From Dichotomocladium elegans (Eukaryota > Mucoromycota > Mucoromycetes > Mucorales > Lichtheimiaceae): a stretch of 64,000 bases of DNA. The notes below the pieces were generated by a model, which was given only the letters and a program-made list of their open reading frames with translations, made no database searches and had not been told where the DNA came from. Below are positions 54,480 to 64,000 of the stretch, in pieces. The stretch's first letter is position 1. Every line of letters starts with the position of its first letter. The stretch covers positions 248,001-312,000 of the forward strand of contig JAIXMN010000010.1 in NCBI GenBank assembly GCA_025716815.1. The letters are read 5' to 3'. A program made the translations under genes and the position numbers.

Positions 54480-56132
54480 TTATTGACTATCGGGGTTGGG
54501 GGTGGTGCGAGATGAAGATGAGCCAGAGACAGACATGAGTTCGTCGTCAATGGGTGTGGAGCTGTTTTGTGTGCCCTCGACGTCAACGTTCATCGGGGCT
54601 TCGGTGACAAAAGGATTGGCGGTGGTCGCGGCAGTGGTGCGTTTTGTGTTGGGGGCGGACAGGATTTCTTGAAGATCTACATGGGTAAACCATCCGTTAG
54701 CAGTGAAGGCTCTGGCAACGGCGTACTTAACTGGCGCGCGAATGAAATCGACGGCCTTAAGAAGCCGTTGCTTGTGTAGTTCGGCGGCCTTTTCGCGACG
54801 CTCCTCCTCAGAGAGTGCCGCGAATTTGGGGTCACGGAGGTGCTTTGGATCACGAGGATCAAAGTCCTCTATCACCGGGATCCGGTGCTTGGCCAGTAAT
54901 GTGGTAAACTCCTTCACATAGTCATTATGAAGGAGGATAGCCACTACCTGTCGATCGGGGTAATGCACATCTAAAATCCGTGCATTGCCAAAGCCGAGTT
55001 TGCACAGACGGGTACGGAGCTCCTTGGTCGGCAGGCGGAATTTGCTCGGAATATATATATATTTGAAGCCTTGCTCGCCCGAAGCAAAGCTAAATACACG
55101 CGAGATGGCAGCAGCGCGGCGGGGGGACAGGATCCGTTTGTTCTTCGTTGCGTGTGGGGACTTGGCTTTTTGCACACGATCCGCCCAGGTGAGTGGCGCA
55201 GGGGCAGAAGTAGCTTCGGTGGTGGGTGCGGCGGTGGCGTACCGAGATGCCGCGGTGCCAGTCGGTGCATCCAAGGGGTTTTTGACGAGCATGTCGTCAT
55301 TGTCGTTGGCCTGAGCGTCCAGTTTATGCTGCAGTGCAGCTATCGTAGCCTCCGCATTGGCGAGTTGGTTCTTCAACTGCTGGTTCTCAGCAAGCAGGGA
55401 TTCAAGCTGGTCCACCCGACGGCGGGTGGTATTAAGCTCCTCCATGATTTTTTGCATGAAGTCGGGGAGGGCTTCATGGTGCTCAAAGATGAGCGGGGCC
55501 GAGTTTGTGGCCGAGGTCTCCAAGGTGGATTCGATGGTATCCATCGCGTTGCTGGGAGGTGGGAGGGCAGGCGCGGGGGCCGGAATCGACTCCAACGAGG
55601 TGCAGGCTGGGGCAGACGTGGCATGGGCTGCAAGCAGCTTCTCCATAGCCTGGAACGTGTAGGTCGTGTTGCACTTACACTTGTACTGCGGGCGCGGGGG
55701 AGTGGTTTTGCTGCTGCCGTTCTTCCGTATCCCATTGGGGAGGCGGCACACGGGGCAGACGAGTTCCTGGCGTATTTTTCGGAAAAGGGCCTCGTGTTCT
55801 ACAACCATAGTTGCAGCGGGAGAAAAATTTTTGGCTTTTTGCACAGCCGTTGCAGTTACTTTTTCTTTTGACGCAGCCCCCATTTCAAAGGTAAACTGGA
55901 ACTCGGTCTGGGACTGCAATGTCGGGGATCGAGTAGCCGAGACGCGGTTCTTTTTAATCTCGGGGAGATGTGAAGGGCGGACTGAGGTGGTCGACAAACG
56001 GCGTTTACTGATTCCGCTGGTGATGGGGATGCGCGATGTTCGGGAGTTGTGCAAAGTCGAAGGGGCGGCCGATTGGACTTGGGATGTTCCTTCTGGTGAT
56101 CGCGATGGGGATTCCTGCGCTATGGGGTGCAC
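54480..56132 (-). CDS. LINE-A ORF1 protein, 550 aa, intact
   Basis: Minus-strand ORF directly upstream of ORF2. It has a basic Ser/Pro-rich N-terminus, a zinc-ribbon-like cluster CPVCRLPNGIRKNG with KCKCNTTY (about residues 135-165), a coiled coil (RRVDQLESLLAENQQLKNQL, about 240-275), and a segment from about 345 (GFKYIYIPSKFRLPTKELR) that could be an RRM-like or other nucleic-acid-binding fold. The C-terminus is Ser/Thr-rich. ORF1 proteins coat LINE RNA; this one differs from the CCHC type. Confidence 0.75.
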   Translation of the reverse strand: MHPIAQESPSRSPEGTSQVQSAAPSTLHNSRTSRIPITSGISKRRLSTTSVRPSHLPEIKKNRVSATRSPTLQSQTEFQFTFEMGAASKEKVTATAVQKAKNFSPAATMVVEHEALFRKIRQELVCPVCRLPNGIRKNGSSKTTPPRPQYKCKCNTTYTFQAMEKLLAAHATSAPACTSLESIPAPAPALPPPSNAMDTIESTLETSATNSAPLIFEHHEALPDFMQKIMEELNTTRRRVDQLESLLAENQQLKNQLANAEATIAALQHKLDAQANDNDDMLVKNPLDAPTGTAASRYATAAPTTEATSAPAPLTWADRVQKAKSPHATKNKRILSPRRAAAISRVFSFASGEQGFKYIYIPSKFRLPTKELRTRLCKLGFGNARILDVHYPDRQVVAILLHNDYVKEFTTLLAKHRIPVIEDFDPRDPKHLRDPKFAALSEEERREKAAELHKQRLLKAVDFIRAPVKYAVARAFTANGWFTHVDLQEILSAPNTKRTTAATTANPFVTEAPMNVDVEGTQNSSTPIDDELMSVSGSSSSRTTPNPDSQ

Positions 56133-56198
56133 GTTTGGAGGTGTTGGTGGTGGTGTTTGAGATGATATTGTTGCTGACGTCAGGGGTAAACTATTAGC

Positions 56199-56219
56199 CG
56201 CCGTAAAAAGTGTACGGCG
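56199..56219. other. Hairpin near the 5' end of LINE-A
   Basis: CGCCGTA and TACGGCG form a perfect 7-bp stem with a 7-nt loop, upstream of ORF1 and 11 bp from the Gypsy-3 insertion. Confidence 0.5.
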
Positions 56220-56230
56220 AGTGAAAGAGA

Positions 56231-56724
56231 TGTCGTGGACGAACGGAGTTTTGGCTCCAGGACTGCCAAATCAAGGCAAAGATTCAAGCCCAGGAATCCC
56301 GGTCGACCCAAGCACTCAATTCGAAGCACGTGATCCCAAACATCCCTCTTGTCACGTGCCTTTCGGAAGCTAAAATGCCATGGCGCTTCCTGGCATCTTC
56401 TGGAACTTGCTCCACGATTACTTCCCCACCACACCAGTCATGTCACGTCGACTCTTCTAGAAAAAGGATGTCTCTAGAACCATCAGTAGCTTTTGCTAGT
56501 ATCTTCTTTAGACATTAGTATAAATATCAGCTGTATCCTTTACTACAATAAAGAACAGTCAATCTATCTACTCTTATTCTTATATTCCGCTTCCTCCTGA
56601 AATCAAGGCTTCCTCGGCGCATATCCTCTTGTTTACTGCTAGTTTGAGTACTCTTTGGGCTGGATAAAGATATTATTACAAAAGCGGAAAGAGACAAGAC
56701 AACTAGGAAACAAGAAAACCGACA
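56231..56724 (+). repeat. Gypsy-3 5' LTR
   Basis: 494 bp, TGTCGTGG...CCGACA, with a likely TATA box TATAAATA near 56520 and AATAAAG near 56549. Confidence 0.93.
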
Positions 56725-56726
56725 AC

Positions 56727-56738
56727 TGGTAGCTGATG
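56727..56738 (+). other. Gypsy-3 primer-binding site
   Basis: TGGTAGCTGATG, two bases after the LTR, the same 12 bases as in Gypsy-1. Confidence 0.6.
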
Positions 56739-56825
56739 CTCATTCGTTCCCACTGAATACAAGATCAAGATTGGATACGACTTTATTTTGCTTAACAAGA
56801 ACTACTACCCGACAACTGACTTACC

Positions 56826-57632
56826 ATGGACACCGATAACAGTCTTACCTTCGAGCAACAAGCTCTGATGACGGTAATGCAGTCACTGCAACAACTACTG
56901 CAACGACAACAGCAAGTCCCACAGGAAGACGAGTTCATGCATGGTACTGGACAAGAAGACAATCGGACTCTTTTGCAAGCCCTCCGACCTGTCAAACCTG
57001 ACACTTTCTCCGGTGAACGTAATTCGCGCAAGGTCGATGCTTGGTTGTACACTATCGAAAAGTATTGCGAATTGGTGCAAATGCGCCATGATCATCAACG
57101 TGTGCTGTTTGCTGTGGCTCTACTTCGAGATGGTGCTATTACTTGGTGGCGTCAATTAGAGTCCGACACAAATGTGGCGACCCCCCAAACATGGCAACAA
57201 TTTTGCGATGCATTCCGTACAGAATTCAAGCCCGAAAATGCCGAACAAATTGCTCGACAAAAGCTTCAAGAGTTACAGCAGCGTGGCTCGGTGTCTTCTT
57301 ACGTCCGTGCCTTCCGGGATATCATGCTCGAACTACCTAATATGGATGTCAAGGATGCTCTGTTTGTTTTCACCAACGGTCTAAAATATCAAGTCAAGCT
57401 GCATGTGCTGATCCACAAACCGGATACTCTCCACAAGGCGTACGAACTGGCTGAATCATACGAAAGTGCTCAACGAGTGGCTCGCGGTCTACACAATTCT
57501 CGTCCTGCTTTTGGTTTTGGCCATCATGGCGCTACTCGTAACACATACACTACCTCTGAGCCAACACCTATGGAATTGGATGCTCTCTCCCCGGCACAAT
57601 CAAATCGTTCACGTATTCGCTGTTTCCGTTGA
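56826..57632 (+). pseudogene. Gypsy-3 gag, stop codon inside the zinc knuckle
   Basis: MDTDNSLTFE opens a 268-codon frame with a retrotransposon gag core (VDAWLYTIEKYCEL, AITWWRQLES, FRTEFKPENAEQIARQKLQEL quoted in part). The frame ends RIRCFR then TGA. The same frame continues GRTGHYRRECR after the stop, so the TGA sits where the second Cys of the CCHC knuckle should be. This is a point change or, less likely, a readthrough site. Confidence 0.85.
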
Positions 57633-57850
57633 GGTCGAACGGGTCATTATCGTCGTGAGTGTCGACAACCAAGAAGCAACAACAATGACCAAACCCAAGC
57701 ACAATCATCAAGCCAGGATTTTGGCAACGCACGTGCGTAAGCAAGGGGAAACGTACGTGCAGCCATGAACTTCCCCTTAAGAAGAAGCAAAACCGGTCGC
57801 TGGAGGATCAGGGGATTGTTCACAAGGGTCCACAAGAAAAGGATTCTCCA

Positions 57851-60307
57851 GTGGGGTTGGCCAATGTTATCCACCAAGGCAAGGAAAGTTCTGTAGCGTC
57901 TGATACTAATGTTGAGGGCATGCAGGTTACTCCAAGTGATGGATTGGTGGACGCAGCTGTGGGTGGCCAACGCAGTGATGATGCTGTTCAAAATGCTCAC
58001 ACTGAGGAGAAAGAGCTGCGAGAAGATTGCTGTCACTTGGAAGAGTTGAACGCTTGCACGGGTGAATCGTTACCATTGTATGGTGGCATGACAAGGAAAA
58101 AGCGTATTTTGGCTCTGATCGATACAGGTGCAAGTGCAAGTTATGTTTCATCAAGGTTTTGCAAGGACTTGGATAAAATTGATATTGTGGCGCGCGATGT
58201 TGAAACTGCTGGCGGACACAGACTGAAGATCTCCAAGAAGGTGGCGTTCCCATTCTCACTATCCGGTTGTGATATGAAGGTCGATGCATATGTGCTAGAC
58301 ACCAAATTTGACGTAATCCTTGGAAGGAATTGGCTGGCAGAATACACACCAAAGGCAGACTGGAAAACTGATGTCTGGAATATCGTCTTGAATGGCAAGA
58401 AGTACAAGCTGGAACCAGAGCGGTACTTGGGCGAATCTGGTGTGCGTTACTTGTTGACCCATCGACAAGTTGGTAAAGCCGTGCGCAAGAACAAAGTCGA
58501 AGCCGTATACATGTTACATTTGTTGGAGAATGAAATCAAGTCCAAGGATATCCCACCTACCTTACAAGCATTGGTGGATGAATACAGCGACGTTTTTCGT
58601 GCCGAATTACCTGGATTGCCACCTGAGAGGGAACTGGAACATGTGATCGACACTGGAGATGCAAAACCTATATCAAGACCGCCTTTCAAGATGTCTCCTT
58701 TGGAATTAGATGAACTACGCCGCCAATTGGATGAGTTGTTGAAACTTGGCCTGATCAAGCCTAGTGTATCACCTTGGGGAGCCCCAGTACTCTTTGTCAA
58801 GAAGAAAGATGGCAGTATGAGAATGTGCATTGACTATCGTGCATTGAACAAGGTGACGATTCGGAATCAACATCCACTACCAAGAATCGATGAATGCCTT
58901 GAACGACTACAAGGTGCCTTGTACTTCACCAGTTTAGATCTCAAGTCGGGATATCACCAAATTCGGATCAAGGATGAAGATGTCCCTAAAACGGCTTTCA
59001 ACACCCGCTATGGACAATTCTCATTTTTGGTACTGCCTTTCGGATTGTGCAATGCTCCGCCTACCTTTCAAAGCCTGATGAATCGAGTACTCGGTGACTA
59101 TATGACCGTTTTGCGCTGGTGTATCTCGACGACATATTGATTTTCAGCAAGTCAGAAGAAGAACATATCAAGCATGTCAAGATGGTACTGGAGCGACTAC
59201 GGGAAGCCAGGTTGTATGCCAATATGTCAAAGTGCGAGTTTGGTAAGACGGAAGTTGAGTTCTTGGGATTCCGTGTTTCAGCCAAAGGGATCAAACCGGC
59301 AGAGGGAAAGCTTAAAGCTATTCAAGATTGGGAGCCACCTACCAATGTCCAAGAGGTCCGGCAATTTATTGGACTAGCTCAACATTACCGGCGTTTCATC
59401 CCATCTTTTGCGAGCATTGCGACACCCCTTACCGACTTGACCAAAGGCTCTGGACCCAAGAAGAGACCTATCGTATGGACTGACGGATGCCAAGCAAGTT
59501 TCGATCTGATCAAGGAAAAGTTGACTACTGCTCCTGTGCTGCAAGCTCCCGACCCTAGCAAGCCCTATCGTGTCGAATGTGATGCATCAGATGTCGGCGT
59601 TGGTGCTGTATTATTACAGCCCGATGACACTGGTGTATGGCATCCTCTAGCGTACGAATCCCGCAAGTTGTCCCCTCAAGAAAGAAACTATCCGGCACAA
59701 GAACGCGAACTGTTGTCTATATTGCATGCATTAAGGACGTGGCGATGTTTTCTGGAAGGACGTCAATATGAGATCTATACCGATCATAATTCTCTGAAGT
59801 ACTTGCGGTCCCAAGCCAAAATCACACCAAGACTTGCACGCTGGATGAATGAACTGGAACTCTTCGACCCTGAAATCCTGTACAAGCCTGGGAAGGAAAA
59901 CGGTGTTCCTGATGCCCTTTCAAGAAAAGCATACGATGCCCCACCCAATGATACGTCATTAGAACCCCAATTCCTTTATGCAAGCATGAATGTATTACCG
60001 GAATCTCATCGTCAAGACTGGCCATTGTATTATGTCTCTCGCCCTGCTGATTTGCCCAAGGAAGTAACTGCTTTCCTGGACCAAGACAAGAACACTTCGT
60101 GGTGCGTGATGGAAAGTATATCGCAAGATCAAGCTGAAGTCCGGTGACGGTGATCCTCTTATCAAGGAAGTTCGTTATCTACCATTTGCTCTTCGTGCTG
60201 ATAAAGTCAAGACATTTCACGATGGATTTGGACACGCCGGCAAGACTACTGTATTCGACTTGATGCACCTTCGTTATTGGTGGCCTACTATGCGTGCTGA
60301 CATCCGC
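57851..60307 (+). pseudogene. Gypsy-3 protease, RT, RNase H, frameshifted
   Basis: Protease motif [14 protein letters not shown] near 58110. [24 protein letters not shown] in part, [25 protein letters not shown]. The frame slips at about 59115, just before the catalytic YLDDILIFS, which resumes at 59119 in another frame. RNase H follows (CDASDVGVGAVLL, IYTDHNSLKYL). A further slip near 60105-60150 moves into the integrase zinc finger (HDGFGHAGKTT, LSTCPA). Confidence 0.85.
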
Positions 60308-60309
60308 GA

Positions 60310-61551
60310 TTGGTTGTCTACCTGTCCTGCTGTCAAATGAATAGTAGACGCGATCGTGCTCATCATGATGTCATGCACCCCTTGGATGTCCCTGCGGCTT
60401 TCTCAAGATGGCACCTCGACTTCATTGGCGAACTGCCGAAGACTGTTCGTGGAAACCGGTGGATCCTAGTTGCTGTGGATTACATGACCAACTATCCAAT
60501 TGCAAGAGCTGTTCCTGTTGCGTCTGGTAAAGCTGTAGCTGACTTCTTGTACGAAGAGATTGTGATGCGTTTTGGCTGTCCCAAGGAAATCCTCACTGAT
60601 CGCGGTGCAAACTTTATGAGCAAAGTGTTATCCCATTATACAACGCGCATCGGTACTACCCACAAGTTTACATCGGCTTTTCACCCGAGAACCAATGGCA
60701 AGTGCGAACGTTTGAATGGTACTCTGAAGTCCATGTTGCGCAAGTATGTAAATGGCGCCCTTCATCTTTGGGATGATTACTTGGATGCTGCTTTATTTGC
60801 TTGCCGTGTCCGAACACATGCCACTACTGGATACAGCCCCTTTTACCTTACCTATGGAAGAGACCCAATACTGCCAGGTGACCCCCTTCGCCCATACATC
60901 TCGGAAGAAGCTCTCAAGGACCCTCGAGTTGTGGCAGAATTGACTGCTCAAGAATTGGAAAAGGTGAACCACGCTCGTGCTGCTGCTACGGCAAGAATGC
61001 AGGCTGTTGGACAAAAGGACAAGGAACGATGGGACAAGGCGTTAAACATTGTTGACTTTGATGTCGGTGACTATGTCAAGCTTACACACGAAGGCCGCTA
61101 CGGTTTGGAACCCCAGTACAAAGGACCTTACGTTGTTACCGCCAAGAATGAAGACTTTGGAACGTACAAGCTGGAGACCTTACAGGGACAACCACTTGCT
61201 TCCTGGGTACATGTTGATCGTTTGGCAAAAGTGAACTTTGACACGGAGCCGGCAACTCCATGGTTTGACCCTACAACTGCTCGTGCCGAATGGCGTTCCA
61301 AGATGGGTCTACCACCTGACAATGACGAAGTCGACAAGCTTGTTACTAACACCGTTGACGAAGACCATTTGACTGACCGGTCTGCAAGTTTTGGTCACCA
61401 CGATTCCGCCATTGTTCAGAGACGAACAAGTGTTTCGGGAGGGAGTAATGTCGTGGACGAACGGAGTTTTGGCTCCAGGACTGCCAAATCAAGGCAAAGA
61501 TTCAAGCCCAGGAATCCCGGTCGACCCAAGCACTCAATTCGAAGCACGTGA
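60310..61551 (+). CDS. Gypsy-3 integrase, reading into the 3' LTR
   Basis: The open frame carries the integrase core: WHLDFIGELPK, VAVDYMTNYPIAR, LTDRGANFMSKV, HPRTNGKCERLNG, i.e. the D, D and E of the catalytic triad. A C-terminal DNA-binding part follows (GDYVKLTHEGRYGLEPQYKGPY quoted in part). The last 34 codons lie inside the 3' LTR (from 61449), so the protein tail is LTR-encoded. No chromodomain. Confidence 0.8.
   Translation: MVVYLSCCQMNSRRDRAHHDVMHPLDVPAAFSRWHLDFIGELPKTVRGNRWILVAVDYMTNYPIARAVPVASGKAVADFLYEEIVMRFGCPKEILTDRGANFMSKVLSHYTTRIGTTHKFTSAFHPRTNGKCERLNGTLKSMLRKYVNGALHLWDDYLDAALFACRVRTHATTGYSPFYLTYGRDPILPGDPLRPYISEEALKDPRVVAELTAQELEKVNHARAAATARMQAVGQKDKERWDKALNIVDFDVGDYVKLTHEGRYGLEPQYKGPYVVTAKNEDFGTYKLETLQGQPLASWVHVDRLAKVNFDTEPATPWFDPTTARAEWRSKMGLPPDNDEVDKLVTNTVDEDHLTDRSASFGHHDSAIVQRRTSVSGGSNVVDERSFGSRTAKSRQRFKPRNPGRPKHSIRST
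61437..61448 (+). other. Gypsy-3 polypurine tract
   Basis: CGGGAGGGAGTAA-type purine run directly before the 3' LTR, overlapping the integrase frame. Confidence 0.5.
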
Positions 61552-61942
61552 TCCCAAACATCCCTCTTGTCACGTGCCTTTCGGAAGCTAAAATGCCATG
61601 GCGCTTCCTGGCATCTTCTGGAACTTGCTCCACGATTACTTCCCCACCACACCAGTCATGTCACGTCGACTCTTCTAGAAAAAGGATGTCTCTAGAACCA
61701 TCAGTAGCTTTTGCTAGTATCTTCTTTAGACATTAGTATAAATATCAGCTGTATCCTTTACTACAATAAAGAACAGTCAATCTATCTACTCTTATTCTTA
61801 TATTCCGCTTCCTCCTGAAATCAAGGCTTCCTCGGCGCATATCCTCTTGTTTACTGCTAGTTTGAGTACTCTTTGGGCTGGATAAAGATATTATTACAAA
61901 AGCGGAAAGAGACAAGACAACTAGGAAACAAGAAAACCGACA
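61449..61942 (+). repeat. Gypsy-3 3' LTR
   Basis: 494 bp, no difference from the 5' LTR seen on reading through. Confidence 0.93.
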
Positions 61943-64000
61943 GAGAAGCGATGATTCCTTGGTGTAGACAAAACAGTTTATTTGGAAAGAGAAGGCGGTA
62001 TGGAACGTGTGCTCAATAAAGCGGTCGCTCTCGCCAGATCGACAAGGTGGCTGCGGCATGAAAAACCCAGAGTGGCTGGGAAAAATGAGGGGGCAAGAAG
62101 AAAAAAGAAAAGAGAAAGAGATAAAAATGGGAACAATGGGGTCGACAAAAGTGGAGAAGAAGAAACTATCTAAAGGGGGAGTGGGAGTGACAACGAGAAA
62201 AGAGAGGGTTAGGGATCAAGAACGAAATCATCCAGAATTGCTTCGGTTGCATGAACAGGGACAGGACGCTCGAGCCACCGGAGAAGAGATCCGCCGAGAT
62301 CGGGGTCTTGAGAGGCGGAGAAATCCTCGCCAAGGTGACACGCCATGTCGACCTCTAAGAGGATCTGGCACACCACTGGCCAGGTGCGTTGCCAGTATTC
62401 TATTCGGGAGGTGGAGGTGATCTCAGAGCATGGCAGCTGGTTGAGGACCAATGAGAGCAGATCGCGATGATCATCATCATTGGCAACCCTCAACCAAGCA
62501 TGCATGTTGAGGCAGAATATGAGGTGGCGGCGGCTTGTGTGGTCTTGCTTACACCAGCACGGTTTAGGGCGGCCAGGGAGCCAGCCCATACGCCAGCGGA
62601 TGCAGCGGCTGCGCTCCTTGTTGGTCATAGGCAGGTGCATGATGGGATCAATGCCGAGGCGCGGGCGGCAGGCGCTCAGGAGGATGGCGCGGGAGGAGGC
62701 GAGCTGGTCGATGAGGCGGGCTTGCAAGCAGCTGCGGATGGCACCTTTCAAGTCCTCTCTTGAGGCTTCATGCCTAGGACGAGAAAGAGCCACCCACACC
62801 GAAGAGCGATGCAACTTCGGCCAAAGGTGTCTGGGCTGCTTGATGGAAGGAAGGAGGGCGGAGAGGAGGGTGTCGTCCGGCAAGTGGTATGCACGATGTA
62901 CAAACTTTGCCTGGAGGATGGCGACGCGGTCGGCCATGTGGGGGAGGCGGGTGAGATGGCGGAAGACTGCAGTGGAGGCGGTCTTGTGTCCCCCAAAGAT
63001 CATGCAGAGGCATTGGTCTTGGGCCCGCTCAAGAGTCTTGATGTCTTGGCGGGTGAGGTTGATCAGCGCCAAACCATATTCCATCTTTGGACGGATAAAT
63101 TGCTGGTAGAGGCGGGTGGCGAGGAGGCGAGGGAATCCGTAAGGGCTGACGCCAATGGCGTTCAGCGTCCGCATTGACGTGAGGGCGGCGGTGGTGTTGT
63201 GGTGGAGGAGGGCTTGATGGTCGATCTGGCCAGCAGACGAAAAGGGAATCCCGAGGTACTTGAAGGAGTGGGATCTCGGGAGCTCTGTACCATAAAGGCA
63301 GAGGGAGGGGCGTTGGGCGGGAGCGTGGGCTGTTTCAAACAGCACCACGCACTTCGTGGGGTTCCACCGGTAGCCGAGCTGTATGCTGTGTTGTTCACAA
63401 GCAGAGAGAAGAGCAGGCATGGTAGACCATGATCCAATGAGGACCACGTCATCTGCGTACAGCAAGCAGTTAATCCGCTCATCACGCACCAAGAAGGCGG
63501 GGGGCATCTGGAAGTCGGCATAGTCGTCGTCCGGAGGAATATCACTTTCTGCAACACGAAGCAATCCTGGGAGGGAATTTATATACACGGAATAAAGAAA
63601 AGGGGAAAGAACAGAGCCCTGCAGCACACCTGTGACCGGTTCGAAGCCCCGTGATACTGTTCCTGACAAAAGAATCTCAACAAAAACATCGTTAAACATA
63701 TTCTGTAGTAGGGTGAGAAGGGCAGGGGAGGCATAGGGTTCTAACTCATCCCAGACAACTGAACGGTCAACAGTGTCGTAAGCAGACTTGATGTCCAAGA
63801 ATGCCAATACAGGAGGGGCGCCGTGGATGTTGGCGTGGAGGGTCGAAAGCTCGTGTAGGCAAAGGGCTTGGTCTAGCGTGCTGCGGTGGTGACGGAAACC
63901 GCCCTGGGCGATATCCAGGTTGGGATATGCCATCTCGAGGGGATCCATGAGACAAATCTCAAGAAGTTTGCGGAGAACTGAGGTCAAGCAGATAGGCCGG
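61943..64000 (-). mobile_element. LINE-B, second copy of the LINE family, 5' part beyond the window
   Basis: Same family as LINE-A (RT frames clearly homologous). It includes a 3' UTR of about 265 bp (61943-62208) with AATAAA on the minus strand near 61978. No poly(A) tail can be judged because Gypsy-3 is inserted at the junction. Confidence 0.88.
62209..63987 (-). CDS. LINE-B ORF2: reverse transcriptase and C-terminal zinc-knuckle region, partial
   Basis: 592 codons open from the window edge: TSVLRKLLEICLM, GGFRHHRSTLDQAL, AFLDIKSAYDTV, GVLQGSVLSPFLYSVYIN and LLYADDVVLIGS. The long C-terminal region includes a Cys/His cluster (PCWCKQDHTSRRHLIFCLNMH in part) near residue 485, typical of fungal LINEs. 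It is not interrupted in the window and extends past position 64000, so it may be an active copy. Confidence 0.88.
   Translation of the reverse strand: MTSVLRKLLEICLMDPLEMAYPNLDIAQGGFRHHRSTLDQALCLHELSTLHANIHGAPPVLAFLDIKSAYDTVDRSVVWDELEPYASPALLTLLQNMFNDVFVEILLSGTVSRGFEPVTGVLQGSVLSPFLYSVYINSLPGLLRVAESDIPPDDDYADFQMPPAFLVRDERINCLLYADDVVLIGSWSTMPALLSACEQHSIQLGYRWNPTKCVVLFETAHAPAQRPSLCLYGTELPRSHSFKYLGIPFSSAGQIDHQALLHHNTTAALTSMRTLNAIGVSPYGFPRLLATRLYQQFIRPKMEYGLALINLTRQDIKTLERAQDQCLCMIFGGHKTASTAVFRHLTRLPHMADRVAILQAKFVHRAYHLPDDTLLSALLPSIKQPRHLWPKLHRSSVWVALSRPRHEASREDLKGAIRSCLQARLIDQLASSRAILLSACRPRLGIDPIMHLPMTNKERSRCIRWRMGWLPGRPKPCWCKQDHTSRRHLIFCLNMHAWLRVANDDDHRDLLSLVLNQLPCSEITSTSRIEYWQRTWPVVCQILLEVDMACHLGEDFSASQDPDLGGSLLRWLERPVPVHATEAILDDFVLDP

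Larger units (their letters stand above)
45824..56230 (-). mobile_element. LINE-A, non-LTR retrotransposon, interrupted by Gypsy-2 and truncated at 3' end
   Basis: Minus-strand LINE made of two parts, 56230-54027 and 48038-45824, with Gypsy-2 (48039-54026) inserted in the endonuclease region of ORF2. It has two ORFs, ORF1 then ORF2, separated by two bases (TAA TT ATG). The 3' part of ORF2 is cut off by Gypsy-1. The missing C-terminal part can be seen in the second copy, LINE-B. Confidence 0.9.
56231..61942 (+). mobile_element. Gypsy-3, Ty3-type LTR retrotransposon, very recent, frames broken
   Basis: Two 494-bp LTRs look identical base for base. GAGA (possibly AGAGA) is duplicated on both sides. 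It encodes gag, protease, RT, RNase H and integrase, but with an in-frame stop and at least three frameshifts. No chromodomain. It sits at the junction of LINE-A 5' end and LINE-B 3' end. Confidence 0.93.

Overview
The window reads as nuclear DNA of an early-diverging fungus, most likely Mucoromycota (Mucorales-like). The evidence is short introns of about 50-140 bp with GT-AG and some GC-AG ends, a STE12 factor with a C-terminal pair of C2H2 fingers, a Gemin5 orthologue (rare in Dikarya), HEN1 plus a full Dicer, and abundant chromovirus-type and LINE retrotransposons. The phylum is an inference; no rRNA or other marker is present.

Layout. 1-10.5 kb holds ordinary genes: the 3' part of a Sch9-type AGC kinase, a small ankyrin-repeat protein and STE12, separated by 1.6-2.3 kb of gene-poor DNA. 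10.56-15.83 kb and 35.20-40.47 kb are two arms of a roughly 5.26-kb inverted repeat. Each arm carries an octamer satellite, a triple TATA-bearing 35-bp repeat, a smaller internal diverged palindrome and an intact 225-codon Gln-rich coiled-coil ORF. The arms enclose a 19.4-kb unique island: a truncated unknown gene, HEN1 (+), MIC10 (+), SNF5 (+), RRP40 (-), GEMIN5 (+) and Dicer (-). The exon structures of HEN1, MIC10, SNF5, RRP40, GEMIN5 and Dicer were worked out base by base, and all give lengths divisible by three.

40.5-64 kb is a retrotransposon nest. It contains a solo LTR (TSD CTAGG), a gag-less chromovirus (Gypsy-1, identical LTRs, mismatched flanks), a minus-strand LINE cut in its endonuclease domain by a second chromovirus (Gypsy-2, TSD CATGG), a third Ty3-type element (Gypsy-3) with LTRs that look identical but broken reading frames, and a second LINE copy running off the window end.

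How it fits together. Four of the six complete island genes act on RNA: HEN1 (small-RNA 3' methylation), Dicer (small-RNA production), RRP40 (exosome) and GEMIN5 (snRNP assembly). HEN1 and Dicer are the outermost complete genes and point toward each other, so each promoter faces an inverted-repeat arm. The arms could recombine to invert the island, or produce double-stranded RNA that Dicer could process. That link is a hypothesis; the sequence shows only the arrangement.
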